DNA of 13,020 bases from Limnohabitans sp. (GTDB lineage: Bacteria > Pseudomonadota > Gammaproteobacteria > Burkholderiales > Burkholderiaceae_C): assembly GCA_009693225.1 (NCBI GenBank), contig SHXP01000039.1:1-13020 (forward strand), given 5' to 3'. How positions within the stretch are numbered: position 1 is the first letter of the stretch; every line of letters starts with the position of its first letter. Below the pieces are notes generated by a model, which was given only the letters and a program-made list of their open reading frames with translations, was not told the DNA's origin and ran no database searches. Both the position numbers and the translations under genes were made by a program. Shown piece by piece: positions 1-6,436 of this stretch.

Positions 1-149
1 CAGTGGGGGTCTTGGGGGCCATCAAATACCTCAACGAAATTTGCAAGAAATATGCTTCAAATAACGTGATTTCTTGCAATTTCAGTGACAGGGATATCCC
101 CATATCTACAATAAATTCATCAGCTTATGAATTGTTCAGGGCGGACTAA
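1..149 (+). pseudogene. Remnant resembling a sensor histidine kinase (both ends missing)
   Basis: One frame is open from the left edge to a TAA at 147-149 and encodes about 48 residues ending AYELFRAD. The stretch GAIKYLNEICKKYA followed by DIPISTINSSAYELFR resembles the linker between the dimerisation helices and the ATPase N-box of NarX/UhpB-type histidine kinases. In those proteins a motif like ATALFRIVQEALTN occupies this place. Here the match stops just after ELFR, so the ATP-binding domain is missing, and the N-terminus lies outside the window. Local base composition is unlike the neighbours: 21-140 is about 33% GC by hand count. It is followed at once by a second broken gene, which suggests a deletion or rearrangement joint. 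The family call rests on a short match and is tentative; the broken state is the safer statement. Confidence 0.4.
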
Positions 150-571
150 CTACAGAATCTCCGTTTGCTGCCGCCAAGGTGAGGGAACTGATTGTTTACC
201 TGGAGATGCATATTGAACTCGTGGTACGGGAGTTATACGGACAGGCTTTTTACGGTGGTCAGTCGAGTGATGCCGTCAAGGACAAGGTTCGTAAACAACT
301 GGCGCGCAACATACCCGCTTTGGCCAAACTGACGAAATTTGCTCCCTATATGGCAGGGGATACGTTCACGCTGGCTGACTGTGCAGCCGTTTTTCATTTG
401 CCGATAGTGTCTTCTGCATGCAAACTGGTGTTGGAAGAAGATGTGTTTGCGGACATCCCCATCAAAGCCTATACCCAGCAGTGGGCAGACAACCCGCACA
501 TGAAGAAAATTCAGGCGGACCGCAAAGCCAATGGCGAACTGATGGCGACTTTGCGCGCCGCCAGGACATAA
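150..571 (+). pseudogene. Glutathione S-transferase, C-terminal domain remnant
   Basis: From about 158 the frame reads ESPFAAAKVREL and continues as an all-helical GST C-terminal domain to a TAA at 569-571. Typical features are PFAAAKVRELIVYLEMHIEL (the first helix of the domain) and GDTFTLADCAA, which contains the N-capping box (T64 and D67 counting from the GTG at 179). A complete GST has about 200-220 residues. Here the thioredoxin-like N-terminal domain that binds glutathione is absent, because a stop at 128-130 closes the frame upstream. The only nearby start is the GTG at 179, which has no Shine-Dalgarno sequence before it. I infer that the gene lost its 5' half and is not a working transferase. 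Its stop lies 3 bases from the stop of the convergent small gene at 575-847. Confidence 0.7.
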
Positions 572-574
572 AGT

Positions 575-847
575 TCAGTTCGGGTAGACCTGACGTTGCT
601 TGTCTAGGTCTATCAGCCGGTCAAGCTCCGCGCAGACATCGGCCATGCGACCGGAGATGACCATGCGCCCGGCGTTATGCAAAGGCAGGCGTTGTTCTTC
701 AGCGGTATGGACAACCGGTAAAGGGCGGTCTGACACGCAGCGAGAGCTTGCTGGGGTTGGTTGGCTGCGTTTGATTTGCAGCAATGAACGCACAGCGGAA
801 TCTACGCGCTGAAAAACCTGCTGGCTGCTCCAAAGGGCGAGTGACAT
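575..847 (-). CDS. Small unnamed protein downstream of lexA
   Basis: This 90-residue protein starts at ATG 845-847. A strong ribosome-binding site (AGGAG, 6 bases before the start) lies in the 15-base gap behind lexA, so the two genes probably share the SOS-controlled lexA transcript. I cannot name a family. The N-terminal half is basic and Ser/Gln-rich (VFQRVDSAVRSLLQIKRSQP). The most protein-like part is the C-terminal GRMVISGRMADVCAELDRL (residues 60-78), which reads as a beta strand plus amphipathic helix and which I recall from short proteins of other Burkholderiales. There is no signal peptide and no membrane segment. It occupies the place where some relatives carry mutagenesis genes such as imuA or sulA behind lexA, but it has no RecA-like Walker motif. 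Function is unknown. Confidence 0.65.
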   Translation of the reverse strand: MSLALWSSQQVFQRVDSAVRSLLQIKRSQPTPASSRCVSDRPLPVVHTAEEQRLPLHNAGRMVISGRMADVCAELDRLIDLDKQRQVYPN

Positions 848-862
848 GGTGATCTCCTGGGG

Positions 863-1528
863 TTAGAACTGGTTGCGGATCAGGCCGACGGCCAGACCTT
901 CAATTTCAAAAATGTCGCAGGCTTGCACCCGGATAGGGGAAAAGTCGGGGTTTTCCGGCAAAAGACTGATGCCTTGCGCTGTTTTTTGCAGCCGTTTGAC
1001 CGTGACTTCTTCACCGATCCGGGCAACCACGATCTGCCCGTTGCGGGCTTCGCGGGTGGTTTTGACCGCCAGCAGGTCGCCGTCCATGATGCCGGCGTCT
1101 CGCATGGAAAGGCCTTTGACTTTGAGAAGGTAGTCGGGCTGCTGGGAAAACAGCGAGGCTTCTACGTTGTAGGTTTGTTCAATGTGCTCTTGTGCCAGGA
1201 CCGGTGAGCCGGCGGCGACCCGGCCGACCAAGGGCAGACACAGTTGAGCCAGGGCCTGAATAGGCAGTTGAAATTGTTTGAACCCCGGTTGGCTGAAGTT
1301 GTCTGTGGCGTGGTTTTTCAGGCGGATGCCGCGTGAAGTGCCGCTGACCAGTTGTATGACGCCTTTGCGGGCCAGGGCTTGCAAATGCTCTTCTGCGGCA
1401 TTGGCGGATTTGAAGCCGAGTTCGGCTGCGATTTCTGCGCGTGTGGGTGGCGCACCGGTGTTGTGCAATGCGGTTTGAATCAGTTCCAGGATTTGCTGCT
1501 GACGGGCCGTGAGCTTGATCGTGTCCAT
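863..1528 (-). CDS. lexA: LexA, SOS response repressor
   Basis: Transcriptional repressor of DNA-damage genes that cleaves itself when stimulated by RecA filaments. The 221-residue protein has an N-terminal winged helix-turn-helix (KLTARQQQILELIQ, then SANAAEEHLQALARKGVI at 41-58 and SGTSRGIRL). The C-terminal S24 peptidase domain follows. The self-cleavage site is A106-G107 (VGRVAAGSPV), the nucleophile is S141 (GLSMRDAG) and the general base is K178 (EVTVKRL). The Ser-Lys spacing of 37 equals that of E. coli LexA (S119/K156). I chose ATG 1526-1528 because the family begins at this point and AGGAG lies just before it; the in-frame TTG at 1541-1543 would add five residues. Two LexA-like boxes upstream imply autoregulation. 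A small gene follows after 15 bases. Confidence 0.97.
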   Translation of the reverse strand: MDTIKLTARQQQILELIQTALHNTGAPPTRAEIAAELGFKSANAAEEHLQALARKGVIQLVSGTSRGIRLKNHATDNFSQPGFKQFQLPIQALAQLCLPLVGRVAAGSPVLAQEHIEQTYNVEASLFSQQPDYLLKVKGLSMRDAGIMDGDLLAVKTTREARNGQIVVARIGEEVTVKRLQKTAQGISLLPENPDFSPIRVQACDIFEIEGLAVGLIRNQF

Positions 1529-1583
1529 GGGGCTCCTGCACAATAGGTTAGTTGAAAGAGGTTGTCCGCTTCACTGCATAGAT

Positions 1584-1622
1584 AACTGTTTTTATATCCA
1601 GTAACTGTATTTTTAACCAGTT
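1584..1622. promoter_or_regulatory. Tandem LexA (SOS) boxes between lexA and the asparaginase gene
   Basis: Two consecutive copies of CTGT-N8-CCAG lie at 1586-1601 and 1605-1620, with centres 19 bases apart. Each departs by one base from the canonical CTGT-N8-ACAG, and both have AT-rich cores as in consensus SOS boxes. They sit 55-100 bases upstream of the lexA ATG and end about 20 bases before the divergent asparaginase ATG. Either gene or both could be repressed from here. The boxes are seen in the sequence; binding is inferred from family knowledge. Confidence 0.8.
1591..1619 (-). promoter_or_regulatory. Candidate lexA promoter inside the LexA boxes
   Basis: On the minus strand a TATAAA (plus-strand 1591-1596) lies 17 bases from a poor -35 hexamer TGGTTA (plus-strand 1614-1619). 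The -10 falls within one LexA box and the -35 within the other, which is the expected arrangement for an autorepressed lexA gene. The weak -35 makes the exact assignment uncertain. Confidence 0.4.
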
Positions 1623-1639
1623 TTTAAGGTTTGGCAAGT

Positions 1640-2620
1640 ATGTCGGTCAAAAATAATTTGAAAACAGTGGTTCTTGGCACAGGCGGTACCATCGCTGGAC
1701 TGCGTAAGCATGCCGATAAGCCCGATATTTACAACTCCGGCCAGTTAGGAATCACTGACATAATGAGCAATGCCGGAGTCGATTTGACCTTGGTCGAGTT
1801 CAAGGATGTGGCCCGGATTGACAGCAAAAACATGGGTTTGCCGGTCTGGCAGGACCTGTACAAGGCAGTCGCGCAGGCACAGCAGCGCAGTGACGTCGGT
1901 GCCGTCTTGATCACCCACGGCACCGATACGCTGGAGGAAAGCGCTTTTTTACTGCACGCCCTCGGCCCGTGGCCCAAGCCGGTCTTGATGACCTGTGCCA
2001 TGAAACCTGCTGATCACCCGCAAGCCGATGGCCCGGGCAATCTGCGCGATGCCTTGTTTCTGTCTGTCGAGCCCGGTTTATCGGGCGTTCATGTGGTATT
2101 TAACCGGCGTGCCCACCATGCAATGCATGTGCAGAAAACGTCGACCGACCATTTAGAGGCGTTCAGCAGCGGTGCCGCCGGCGTATCTGCTGAAAAAAAC
2201 GGCTCAGCCTGGACACTCAAAGCGCCGCCAGTGCCTGTACTAACGCATGACTGGCCAGGCACTTCCTGGTTTTTGAAACAAACACAATGGCCCAGAGTGG
2301 AATGGTTGAGCCACCACTCCGGCAGCACTCCGGACTTGATCCAGGCTTTGCTGCAACCGCTTGCAGACGCGCCTCAACTTCGCGGCCTGGTGGTGGCCGG
2401 AACCGGTGCAGGCACGGTCAAGCCCTCATGGGAAGCAGCCTTGCAACAGGCCATGGCGCAAGGCATTCAGGTCTGGCTGACAAGCCGCTGTACCTGGGGC
2501 CTGGCACTGCCGCAGGCGCAACAAAGCTGCGGGGAATTGATTGCTTTATCGCCTGCCAAGGCCTGCATGGGCCTGGCGCTTCACCTCATGGCAGAGGACG
2601 AAAAACGCTCAGCTGTTTAG
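1640..2620 (+). CDS. L-asparaginase (cytoplasmic, AnsA/AnsB fold)
   Basis: Hydrolyses L-asparagine to aspartate and ammonia. The 326-residue protein has both catalytic signatures of the family. These are LGTGGTIAG (residues 12-20, nucleophile T17) and ITHGTDTLEE (91-100, with T95 and D96). S62 aligns with the substrate-binding serine of E. coli AnsB and K166 (VQKTSTD) with its catalytic lysine. ADGPGNL (129-135) is the conserved loop. There is no signal peptide, so it is cytoplasmic. I chose ATG 1640 over the in-frame TTG at 1631 because AAGG lies 10 bases ahead of it and the family begins near here. The gene is divergent from lexA and shares its operator region. Its end overlaps the end of adk by 12 bases. 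I cannot tell a type I from a type II-like enzyme by reading, so I give no symbol. Confidence 0.92.
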   Translation: MSVKNNLKTVVLGTGGTIAGLRKHADKPDIYNSGQLGITDIMSNAGVDLTLVEFKDVARIDSKNMGLPVWQDLYKAVAQAQQRSDVGAVLITHGTDTLEESAFLLHALGPWPKPVLMTCAMKPADHPQADGPGNLRDALFLSVEPGLSGVHVVFNRRAHHAMHVQKTSTDHLEAFSSGAAGVSAEKNGSAWTLKAPPVPVLTHDWPGTSWFLKQTQWPRVEWLSHHSGSTPDLIQALLQPLADAPQLRGLVVAGTGAGTVKPSWEAALQQAMAQGIQVWLTSRCTWGLALPQAQQSCGELIALSPAKACMGLALHLMAEDEKRSAV

Positions 2621-3265
2621 CGCTTTCAAGGCGCGGTCTTTGATTTCCTCGACGCTGCCCTGACCACTGATGGGACGGTATTTGGGGGCGTTGGCCGGAT
2701 CGGTTTTTGCCCATTGCGTGTAGTAGTCGACCAGCGGCCGGGTTTGCGAGTTGTAGACCTCAAGCCGTTTTTTCACGGTTTCTTCCTTGTCATCATCACG
2801 CTGAATCAAGGGTTCACCGGTAACGTCGTCAAGGCCATCTACTTTGGGGGGATTGAAGCGCACGTGGTAAGTGCGGCCGCTGGCCACGTGGGCGCGGCGC
2901 CCGCTCATGCGTTCGACGATGGCGTCAAACGGCACGTCGATCTCGAGCACGCAATCGAGTTTGACACCGGCGTGTTTGAGTGCATCGGCCTGCGGCAGGG
3001 TGCGGGGGAAACCGTCAAACAGAAAACCTTTGGCGCAATCGGCATGGGTGATGCGTTCCTTGACCAGACCGATGATGATGTCGTCCCCGACCAGTCCACC
3101 GGCATCCATGATTTTTTTAGCCGCCACTCCCATGTCAGTGCCGGCTTTGACCGCAGCGCGCAACATGTCGCCGGTGGAAATTTGGGGAATGCCGTATGCC
3201 TGGCAAATGAATGTGGCCTGGGTGCCTTTGCCGGCACCGGGCGCACCCAGCAGAATCAGTCTCAT
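2609..3265 (-). CDS. adk: Adenylate kinase
   Basis: Cytoplasmic phosphotransfer enzyme, ATP + AMP to 2 ADP, that balances the adenylate pool. At 218 residues it is the usual long-lid bacterial form. The P-loop GAPGAGKGT is at 7-15, the AMP-binding segment STGDMLR at 30-36 and FDGFPRT at 83-89. The lid runs from GRR (122) to about 160 and includes the RDDD motif (156-159). The lid lacks the four cysteines of zinc-binding forms and has the polar set typical of Gram-negative enzymes. ATG 3263-3265 is preceded by AAGGA at good spacing. It is the last gene of the minus-strand series. A 100-base gap from kdsB leaves room for its own promoter, but I see no convincing -10/-35 pair there. Its stop lies inside the end of the convergent asparaginase gene. 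Confidence 0.97.
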   Translation of the reverse strand: MRLILLGAPGAGKGTQATFICQAYGIPQISTGDMLRAAVKAGTDMGVAAKKIMDAGGLVGDDIIIGLVKERITHADCAKGFLFDGFPRTLPQADALKHAGVKLDCVLEIDVPFDAIVERMSGRRAHVASGRTYHVRFNPPKVDGLDDVTGEPLIQRDDDKEETVKKRLEVYNSQTRPLVDYYTQWAKTDPANAPKYRPISGQGSVEEIKDRALKALNS

Positions 3266-3346
3266 TGTCGTCCTTGCATTTGAATGATAGCCACTGTCTT
3301 TGCAGCGCTTTGTCGCTTGTCAAGCCCTGAGAATATCATGCACACC

Positions 3347-3363
3347 CTGTCAAAGACTGACAG
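3347..3363 (-). terminator. Small perfect hairpin just after kdsB
   Basis: CTGTCA (3347-3352) and TGACAG (3358-3363) form a perfect 6-bp stem with a 5-base loop, two bases beyond the kdsB stop codon. No T-run follows on the minus strand. It may therefore be a weak terminator or a transcript-stabilising hairpin between kdsB and adk rather than a full intrinsic terminator. Confidence 0.3.
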
Positions 3364-3365
3364 CG

Positions 3366-4121
3366 TCAAGCACCCAGCAAGCGGTTGACGCGTTGCAGAT
3401 CGGCAGTGGTGTCCACACCCGCTGCGCTGGCGTTCAGGGAGATATGCACAGCGATGCGGTAGCCGTGCCACAGTGCACGCAATTGCTCCAGGGCCTCGGC
3501 GGTTTCAGCCGGGGCAACGGCAAGCTGCGGAAACAGGCTCAGAAAAGAGGCCCGGTAAGCGTACAAGCCGACGTGCCGGTAAACCGGGTAGGGCGGCAGT
3601 TGACCGGCTTTAGCGTCTCTCCAACTGGGGATACCGGCCCGGCTGAAGTAACTGGCGTGCGAACGAGCATCCAGAACGACTTTGACAACATGCGGACTCA
3701 GCCAGTCCTGCACATCGGTGATCGGATGTGCCAGCGTACTCATGCTGACGTCCTTGTCTGCGTCCAGCACCTGTGCCACCTGGTCAATGTGTTGCGGGTC
3801 GATCAAAGGTTCATCGCCTTGTACGTTGACAACAATGGCTCTGGCTGCCAGACCCAGCAGCGACACGGCTTCGGCCAGTCTGTCGCTGCCGCTGGGATGG
3901 TCATGGCGCGTCAGAATCGCTTCTATGCCATGCGCCGAGCAGGCGGCGAGTATGCGTTCGTCGTCAGCCGCCACAACAACGCGTTGCGCTGCGGATTTCA
4001 TGGCCTGATGAGCCACCCTGACCACCATCGGCAGTCCGGCGATATCGGCCAGCGGTTTGTCCGGCAATCGAGAAGAACCCAGCCGCGCCGGAATCAGCAC
4101 GAAAAAAGGTGTTTTACTCAT
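3366..4121 (-). CDS. kdsB: CMP-Kdo synthetase (3-deoxy-manno-octulosonate cytidylyltransferase)
   Basis: Activates Kdo with CTP to CMP-Kdo and pyrophosphate, the sugar donor for the lipopolysaccharide inner core; cytoplasmic. The 251-residue protein follows the family from end to end. The nucleotide-binding start is IPARLGSSRLPDKPL (10-24), followed by HPSGSDRLAEA (75-85) and VNVQGDEPLI (98-107). SRAGIP (160-165), RHVGLYAYR (182-190) and GVDTTADLQRV (235-245) come next. D103 and D237 match the two metal-binding aspartates of known KdsB. The start codon overlaps the end of ycaR by 8 bases, which implies translational coupling. The position next to lpxK and ycaR repeats the E. coli lpxK-ycaR-kdsB order and groups Kdo activation with the lipid A kinase that prepares the Kdo acceptor. 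Confidence 0.96.
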   Translation of the reverse strand: MSKTPFFVLIPARLGSSRLPDKPLADIAGLPMVVRVAHQAMKSAAQRVVVAADDERILAACSAHGIEAILTRHDHPSGSDRLAEAVSLLGLAARAIVVNVQGDEPLIDPQHIDQVAQVLDADKDVSMSTLAHPITDVQDWLSPHVVKVVLDARSHASYFSRAGIPSWRDAKAGQLPPYPVYRHVGLYAYRASFLSLFPQLAVAPAETAEALEQLRALWHGYRIAVHISLNASAAGVDTTADLQRVNRLLGA

Positions 4122-4305
4122 GCAGTTTTTCCAGTTCAGCGTCGCTCAAGGTGCGGGCTTCAACTTCCAGCAGCACCGGGATACCGTCGCGCACCGGGTA
4201 GGCCAGACGGGCGCTGCGAGACACCAGTTCCTGCGTGTCGCGCTGGTATAGCAGGCTGCCTTTGGTGACCGGGCAAACCAGCAATTCAAGTAGTTTTTTG
4301 TCCAT
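4114..4305 (-). CDS. ycaR: Trm112/YcaR family small protein (UPF0434)
   Basis: A 63-residue protein with the family pattern: LLELLVCPVTKGSL at 5-18, then QELVSRSARLAYPVRDGIPVLL (25-46) and EAR. In E. coli YcaR the first motif is CPVCNG. Here the second cysteine is replaced (CPVTKG), leaving a single Cys, so zinc binding of the Trm112 type is unlikely. I recall this as usual for Burkholderiales. The molecular role in bacteria is not settled. It lies between lpxK (overlap 20 bases) and kdsB (overlap 8 bases), the same place as in E. coli, which suggests a conserved tie to the lipopolysaccharide operon. Start is ATG 4303-4305, within the end of lpxK, so it is probably translated by coupling. Confidence 0.93.
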   Translation of the reverse strand: MDKKLLELLVCPVTKGSLLYQRDTQELVSRSARLAYPVRDGIPVLLEVEARTLSDAELEKLHE

Positions 4306-5299
4306 AAATCAATGATAGTCGCTGCACCTCGGTGCTGAGTTGCAGCAGCAGCTCAGGGGGCAATTCGCACAGCAACGGTACGGCCCAGGCGTCGGGCTGA
4401 TGCGGCCATAGTTTGACCGCGTCTTTCTCGGTGCACAGCAAAGGTTCATTGCCCGCAGTCTGCCAATCGGCCAGCGAAGCATGGTCAGGAAAAACATGTG
4501 TTTGCGTCAGCCGCAGTCCGGCTTGTTCCAGGGCGGCAAAAAACAAGGCGGGTCTGGCAATCGCGGCCAGCGCCTGGACCGCCTGCCCCTGCCAGCTGGA
4601 AAGATGGCGTTGTTCACCTTTGCCGTTGCGTGCTGTGTGCGACAGACTGCGCTTGGCAGCCAGACTGTGTCCGAATGCCCGATCGCCGGTGTGTAAGAGG
4701 TACTGGCTGGTGCCTGTAGCTGCTGCACGCGGCCAGGCTTCGCGCAGCGGCCCGGCGGGCAGCAGCCAGCCGTTGCCTAGGCCCCGGTCGTCGAAGACGC
4801 AAACTGCCACGTCATGGTGAAGCGCACGGTGCTGCAAGCCGTCGTCGCTGATGATGAGCTGAGTGTGAGGGTAAGCTTGAAGCAAAGCCTGCGCCGCTTT
4901 GGCGCGTTGTCGCCCGGTGAACACGGGCACAGCACAGCGCAGGCGGATCAGTAAGGGTTCGTCACCGGCTTGCGAAGGGGGGCTGTTGTTGACAACTTCC
5001 ATCAACGGCTCTTCCCCGGTGCCGTAAGCGCGGGCAATCACGCCGACTTGTAAGCCCAGCGACTGGAAATGCTCGACCAGGCCGATAACGATAGGGGTTT
5101 TGCCGGTGCCCCCTGCCAGGAGATTGCCGACCACCAGCACCGGCACAGGCAAATACCTTGCCCGGCGCCAGCCTTTTTCATAGGCCATGCTCTCAATCAA
5201 CAGCCATGCGCGGCTGAGCAGGGTCAACGGCCACAGCAGGCAGGCCAGCGGTCCGCGTGCGGCCCAGACCTGTTGTGAAAGGTAAGCCGACCACTGCAT
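4286..5299 (-). CDS. lpxK: Tetraacyldisaccharide 4'-kinase (lipid A 4'-kinase)
   Basis: Phosphorylates the 4' position of the lipid A disaccharide with ATP at the inner face of the cytoplasmic membrane, the sixth step of lipid A synthesis. The 337-residue protein has a hydrophobic N-terminal stretch (about 18-36, PLACLLWPLTLLSRAWLLI) that anchors it to the membrane. The P-loop follows as GNLLAGGTGKT (58-68, K67), then DDGLQHRAL (152-160), whose aspartates lie in the catalytic region, and LLPAGPLRE. One oddity is that the usual SRGYG motif after the P-loop reads ARAYGTG (89-95). C-terminal landmarks are FPDHASL and LCTEKDAVKL. ATG 5297-5299 lies 6 bases after exbD, and the end overlaps ycaR by 20 bases, so it belongs to the exbB-exbD-lpxK-ycaR-kdsB operon. 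Confidence 0.95.
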   Translation of the reverse strand: MQWSAYLSQQVWAARGPLACLLWPLTLLSRAWLLIESMAYEKGWRRARYLPVPVLVVGNLLAGGTGKTPIVIGLVEHFQSLGLQVGVIARAYGTGEEPLMEVVNNSPPSQAGDEPLLIRLRCAVPVFTGRQRAKAAQALLQAYPHTQLIISDDGLQHRALHHDVAVCVFDDRGLGNGWLLPAGPLREAWPRAAATGTSQYLLHTGDRAFGHSLAAKRSLSHTARNGKGEQRHLSSWQGQAVQALAAIARPALFFAALEQAGLRLTQTHVFPDHASLADWQTAGNEPLLCTEKDAVKLWPHQPDAWAVPLLCELPPELLLQLSTEVQRLSLIYGQKTT

Positions 5300-5305
5300 C
5301 TGTAT

Positions 5306-5737
5306 TCAGGGAAGTGCAGTATTGCCGGTGCGGGACTGGGCTGAAAAAGTGATGTGCTGCAAGCCGGCTTTCTGGGCAGCCTCCAGCACTTGCATCACCG
5401 CCTGGTGGCTGGCCCGGGCGTCAGCCGATATCACCAGCAGCGCGTCGCCATTCTGGTTGGTCGCCAGTGTCAACGCCTGAATCAATGAACCTATGTCTGG
5501 CGTTGTCACAGGATTTTTTTGCACCGTGTACTGTCCGTCGCTGCTGACGCTCACGCGTATTTCATCCGGACGGTTTTCCTGTTGTGCGCTGTCGGCCTTG
5601 GGCAAACGCATGTCCAGTTGCGTCAGACGCCCGTAAGTGGTGGTCAGGATCAGGAAGATGAGAATGACCAGCAGCACATCAATGAACGGGATCAGATTGA
5701 TCTCGGGTTCGGAGGACTTGGGGCGACCGAAACGCAT
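5306..5737 (-). CDS. exbD: ExbD/TolR family biopolymer transport protein
   Basis: Inner-membrane partner of ExbB. The pair uses the proton gradient to power outer-membrane events through a TonB- or TolA-like partner. The 143 residues show a short cytoplasmic start (MRFGRPKSSEPEINLIP), one transmembrane helix (about 17-34) carrying the essential aspartate D20 (PFIDVLLVILIF), and a periplasmic domain (about 40-143). Three bases separate it from exbB and 6 from lpxK. The placement ahead of lpxK is common in beta- and gammaproteobacteria and suggests an envelope role. No tonB, tolA or tolB is present in the window, so ExbD versus TolR is chosen from the lpxK linkage and sequence resemblance, not proven. 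Confidence 0.92.
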   Translation of the reverse strand: MRFGRPKSSEPEINLIPFIDVLLVILIFLILTTTYGRLTQLDMRLPKADSAQQENRPDEIRVSVSSDGQYTVQKNPVTTPDIGSLIQALTLATNQNGDALLVISADARASHQAVMQVLEAAQKAGLQHITFSAQSRTGNTALP

Positions 5738-5740
5738 GGC

Positions 5741-6364
5741 TTATTTGCTGCTTTTGGCAGCGTAAAAATGGCGTACCAGGCGTTCAGCGGCAATCTCCAA
5801 TTCAACGGTGAAATGGTCTACCTTGTTTCTGAAATAACGCCACATCACCAGGCTTGGAATGGCAATCACCAGACCGAAAGCAGTGTTATACAAAGCCACG
5901 GAAATACCGTGGGCCAGTTGCGCCGGGTTGCCGCTGCCGGGAGTCTGCGCGCCGAATATTTCTATCATGCCGATGACGGTGCCGAACAAACCCAGCAATG
6001 GCGCCACCGAGGCGATTGAACCGAGGGCGCTGAGGTATTGCTCGAGTTTGCTGTTGACCCGGCGTCCGCTGGCTTCAACCACGGCGCGCAGTTCACTTTC
6101 GGGTGCGGCAGGTTTGCGTTGCATCTGAGTAAGCCCTGCGACGATGATTTCACCTAGGGCGCAATGACTTTTTAACTGTTCAATCGATTCGGGCTTCAGA
6201 AGGGCAGGTTGCGACAGACTCAGCACTTCATCGAGCAACTGCGGGGGAATCACCCGTTTGGTCTGCAGACTGTATAAGCGTTCAAAAATGAGTGCCAATG
6301 CCGCGACAGAGCAGGCGAGCAAGGGCCAGATCGGCCATCCGGCCGCTTGTATGATGCCTAGCAA
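5741..6364 (-). CDS. exbB: MotA/TolQ/ExbB family proton channel protein
   Basis: Polytopic inner-membrane subunit that forms the proton-conducting core with ExbD. From the start chosen here it has 207 residues. Helix 1 is at about 10-28 (WPIWPLLACSVAALALIFER), helix 2 at about 112-136 (LGSIASVAPLLGLFGTVIGM) and helix 3 at about 155-175 (SVALYNTAFGLVIAIP). The last two carry the MotA/ExbB signature. I chose the TTG at 6362-6364 because GGGAG lies 7 bases before it and family members begin just ahead of IIQAAGWPIWPLL. A farther TTG at 6410-6412 keeps the frame but adds 16 residues unlike the family (TKWAIIECVSDGRTLL). It is the first gene of the envelope operon and is divergent from xseA. Confidence 0.92.
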   Translation of the reverse strand: MLGIIQAAGWPIWPLLACSVAALALIFERLYSLQTKRVIPPQLLDEVLSLSQPALLKPESIEQLKSHCALGEIIVAGLTQMQRKPAAPESELRAVVEASGRRVNSKLEQYLSALGSIASVAPLLGLFGTVIGMIEIFGAQTPGSGNPAQLAHGISVALYNTAFGLVIAIPSLVMWRYFRNKVDHFTVELEIAAERLVRHFYAAKSSK

Positions 6365-6392
6365 GAGTGTTCTCCCGTCAGATACACATTCA

Positions 6393-6398
6393 ATTATG
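6393..6398 (-). promoter_or_regulatory. Candidate -10 element for the exbB operon
   Basis: The minus strand reads CATAAT here, five of six bases of the -10 consensus. Transcription would begin about 20 bases ahead of the TTG chosen for exbB and inside the longer alternative reading, which favours the shorter protein. I see no good -35 at 16-18 bases, so this is weak. Confidence 0.25.
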
Positions 6399-6436
6399 GC
6401 CCACTTGGTCAAAGTCGAAGTTCAACACAACACGCC

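Noticed and set aside
1541..1543. TTG as the lexA start, adding MCRSP
   Set aside because: The family begins at the ATG at 1526-1528, and AGGAG lies between the two candidates, so it can serve only the ATG.
1631..1633. TTG as an upstream start for the asparaginase
   Set aside because: It adds only three residues and has a poorer ribosome-binding distance than the ATG at 1640.
2714..3283. A long open frame (189 codons) opposite adk, and similar long frames opposite kdsB, clpA and icd
   Set aside because: All lie antisense to well-recognised conserved genes, share their third-position bias and lack recognisable domains. They are expected by-products of GC-rich coding sequence.
3347..3363. CTGT...ACAG pattern after kdsB, looking like a third LexA box
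   Set aside because: The spacer is 9 bases instead of 8, the core is not AT-rich and it lies at the end of a gene rather than at a promoter. It is better read as a small hairpin.
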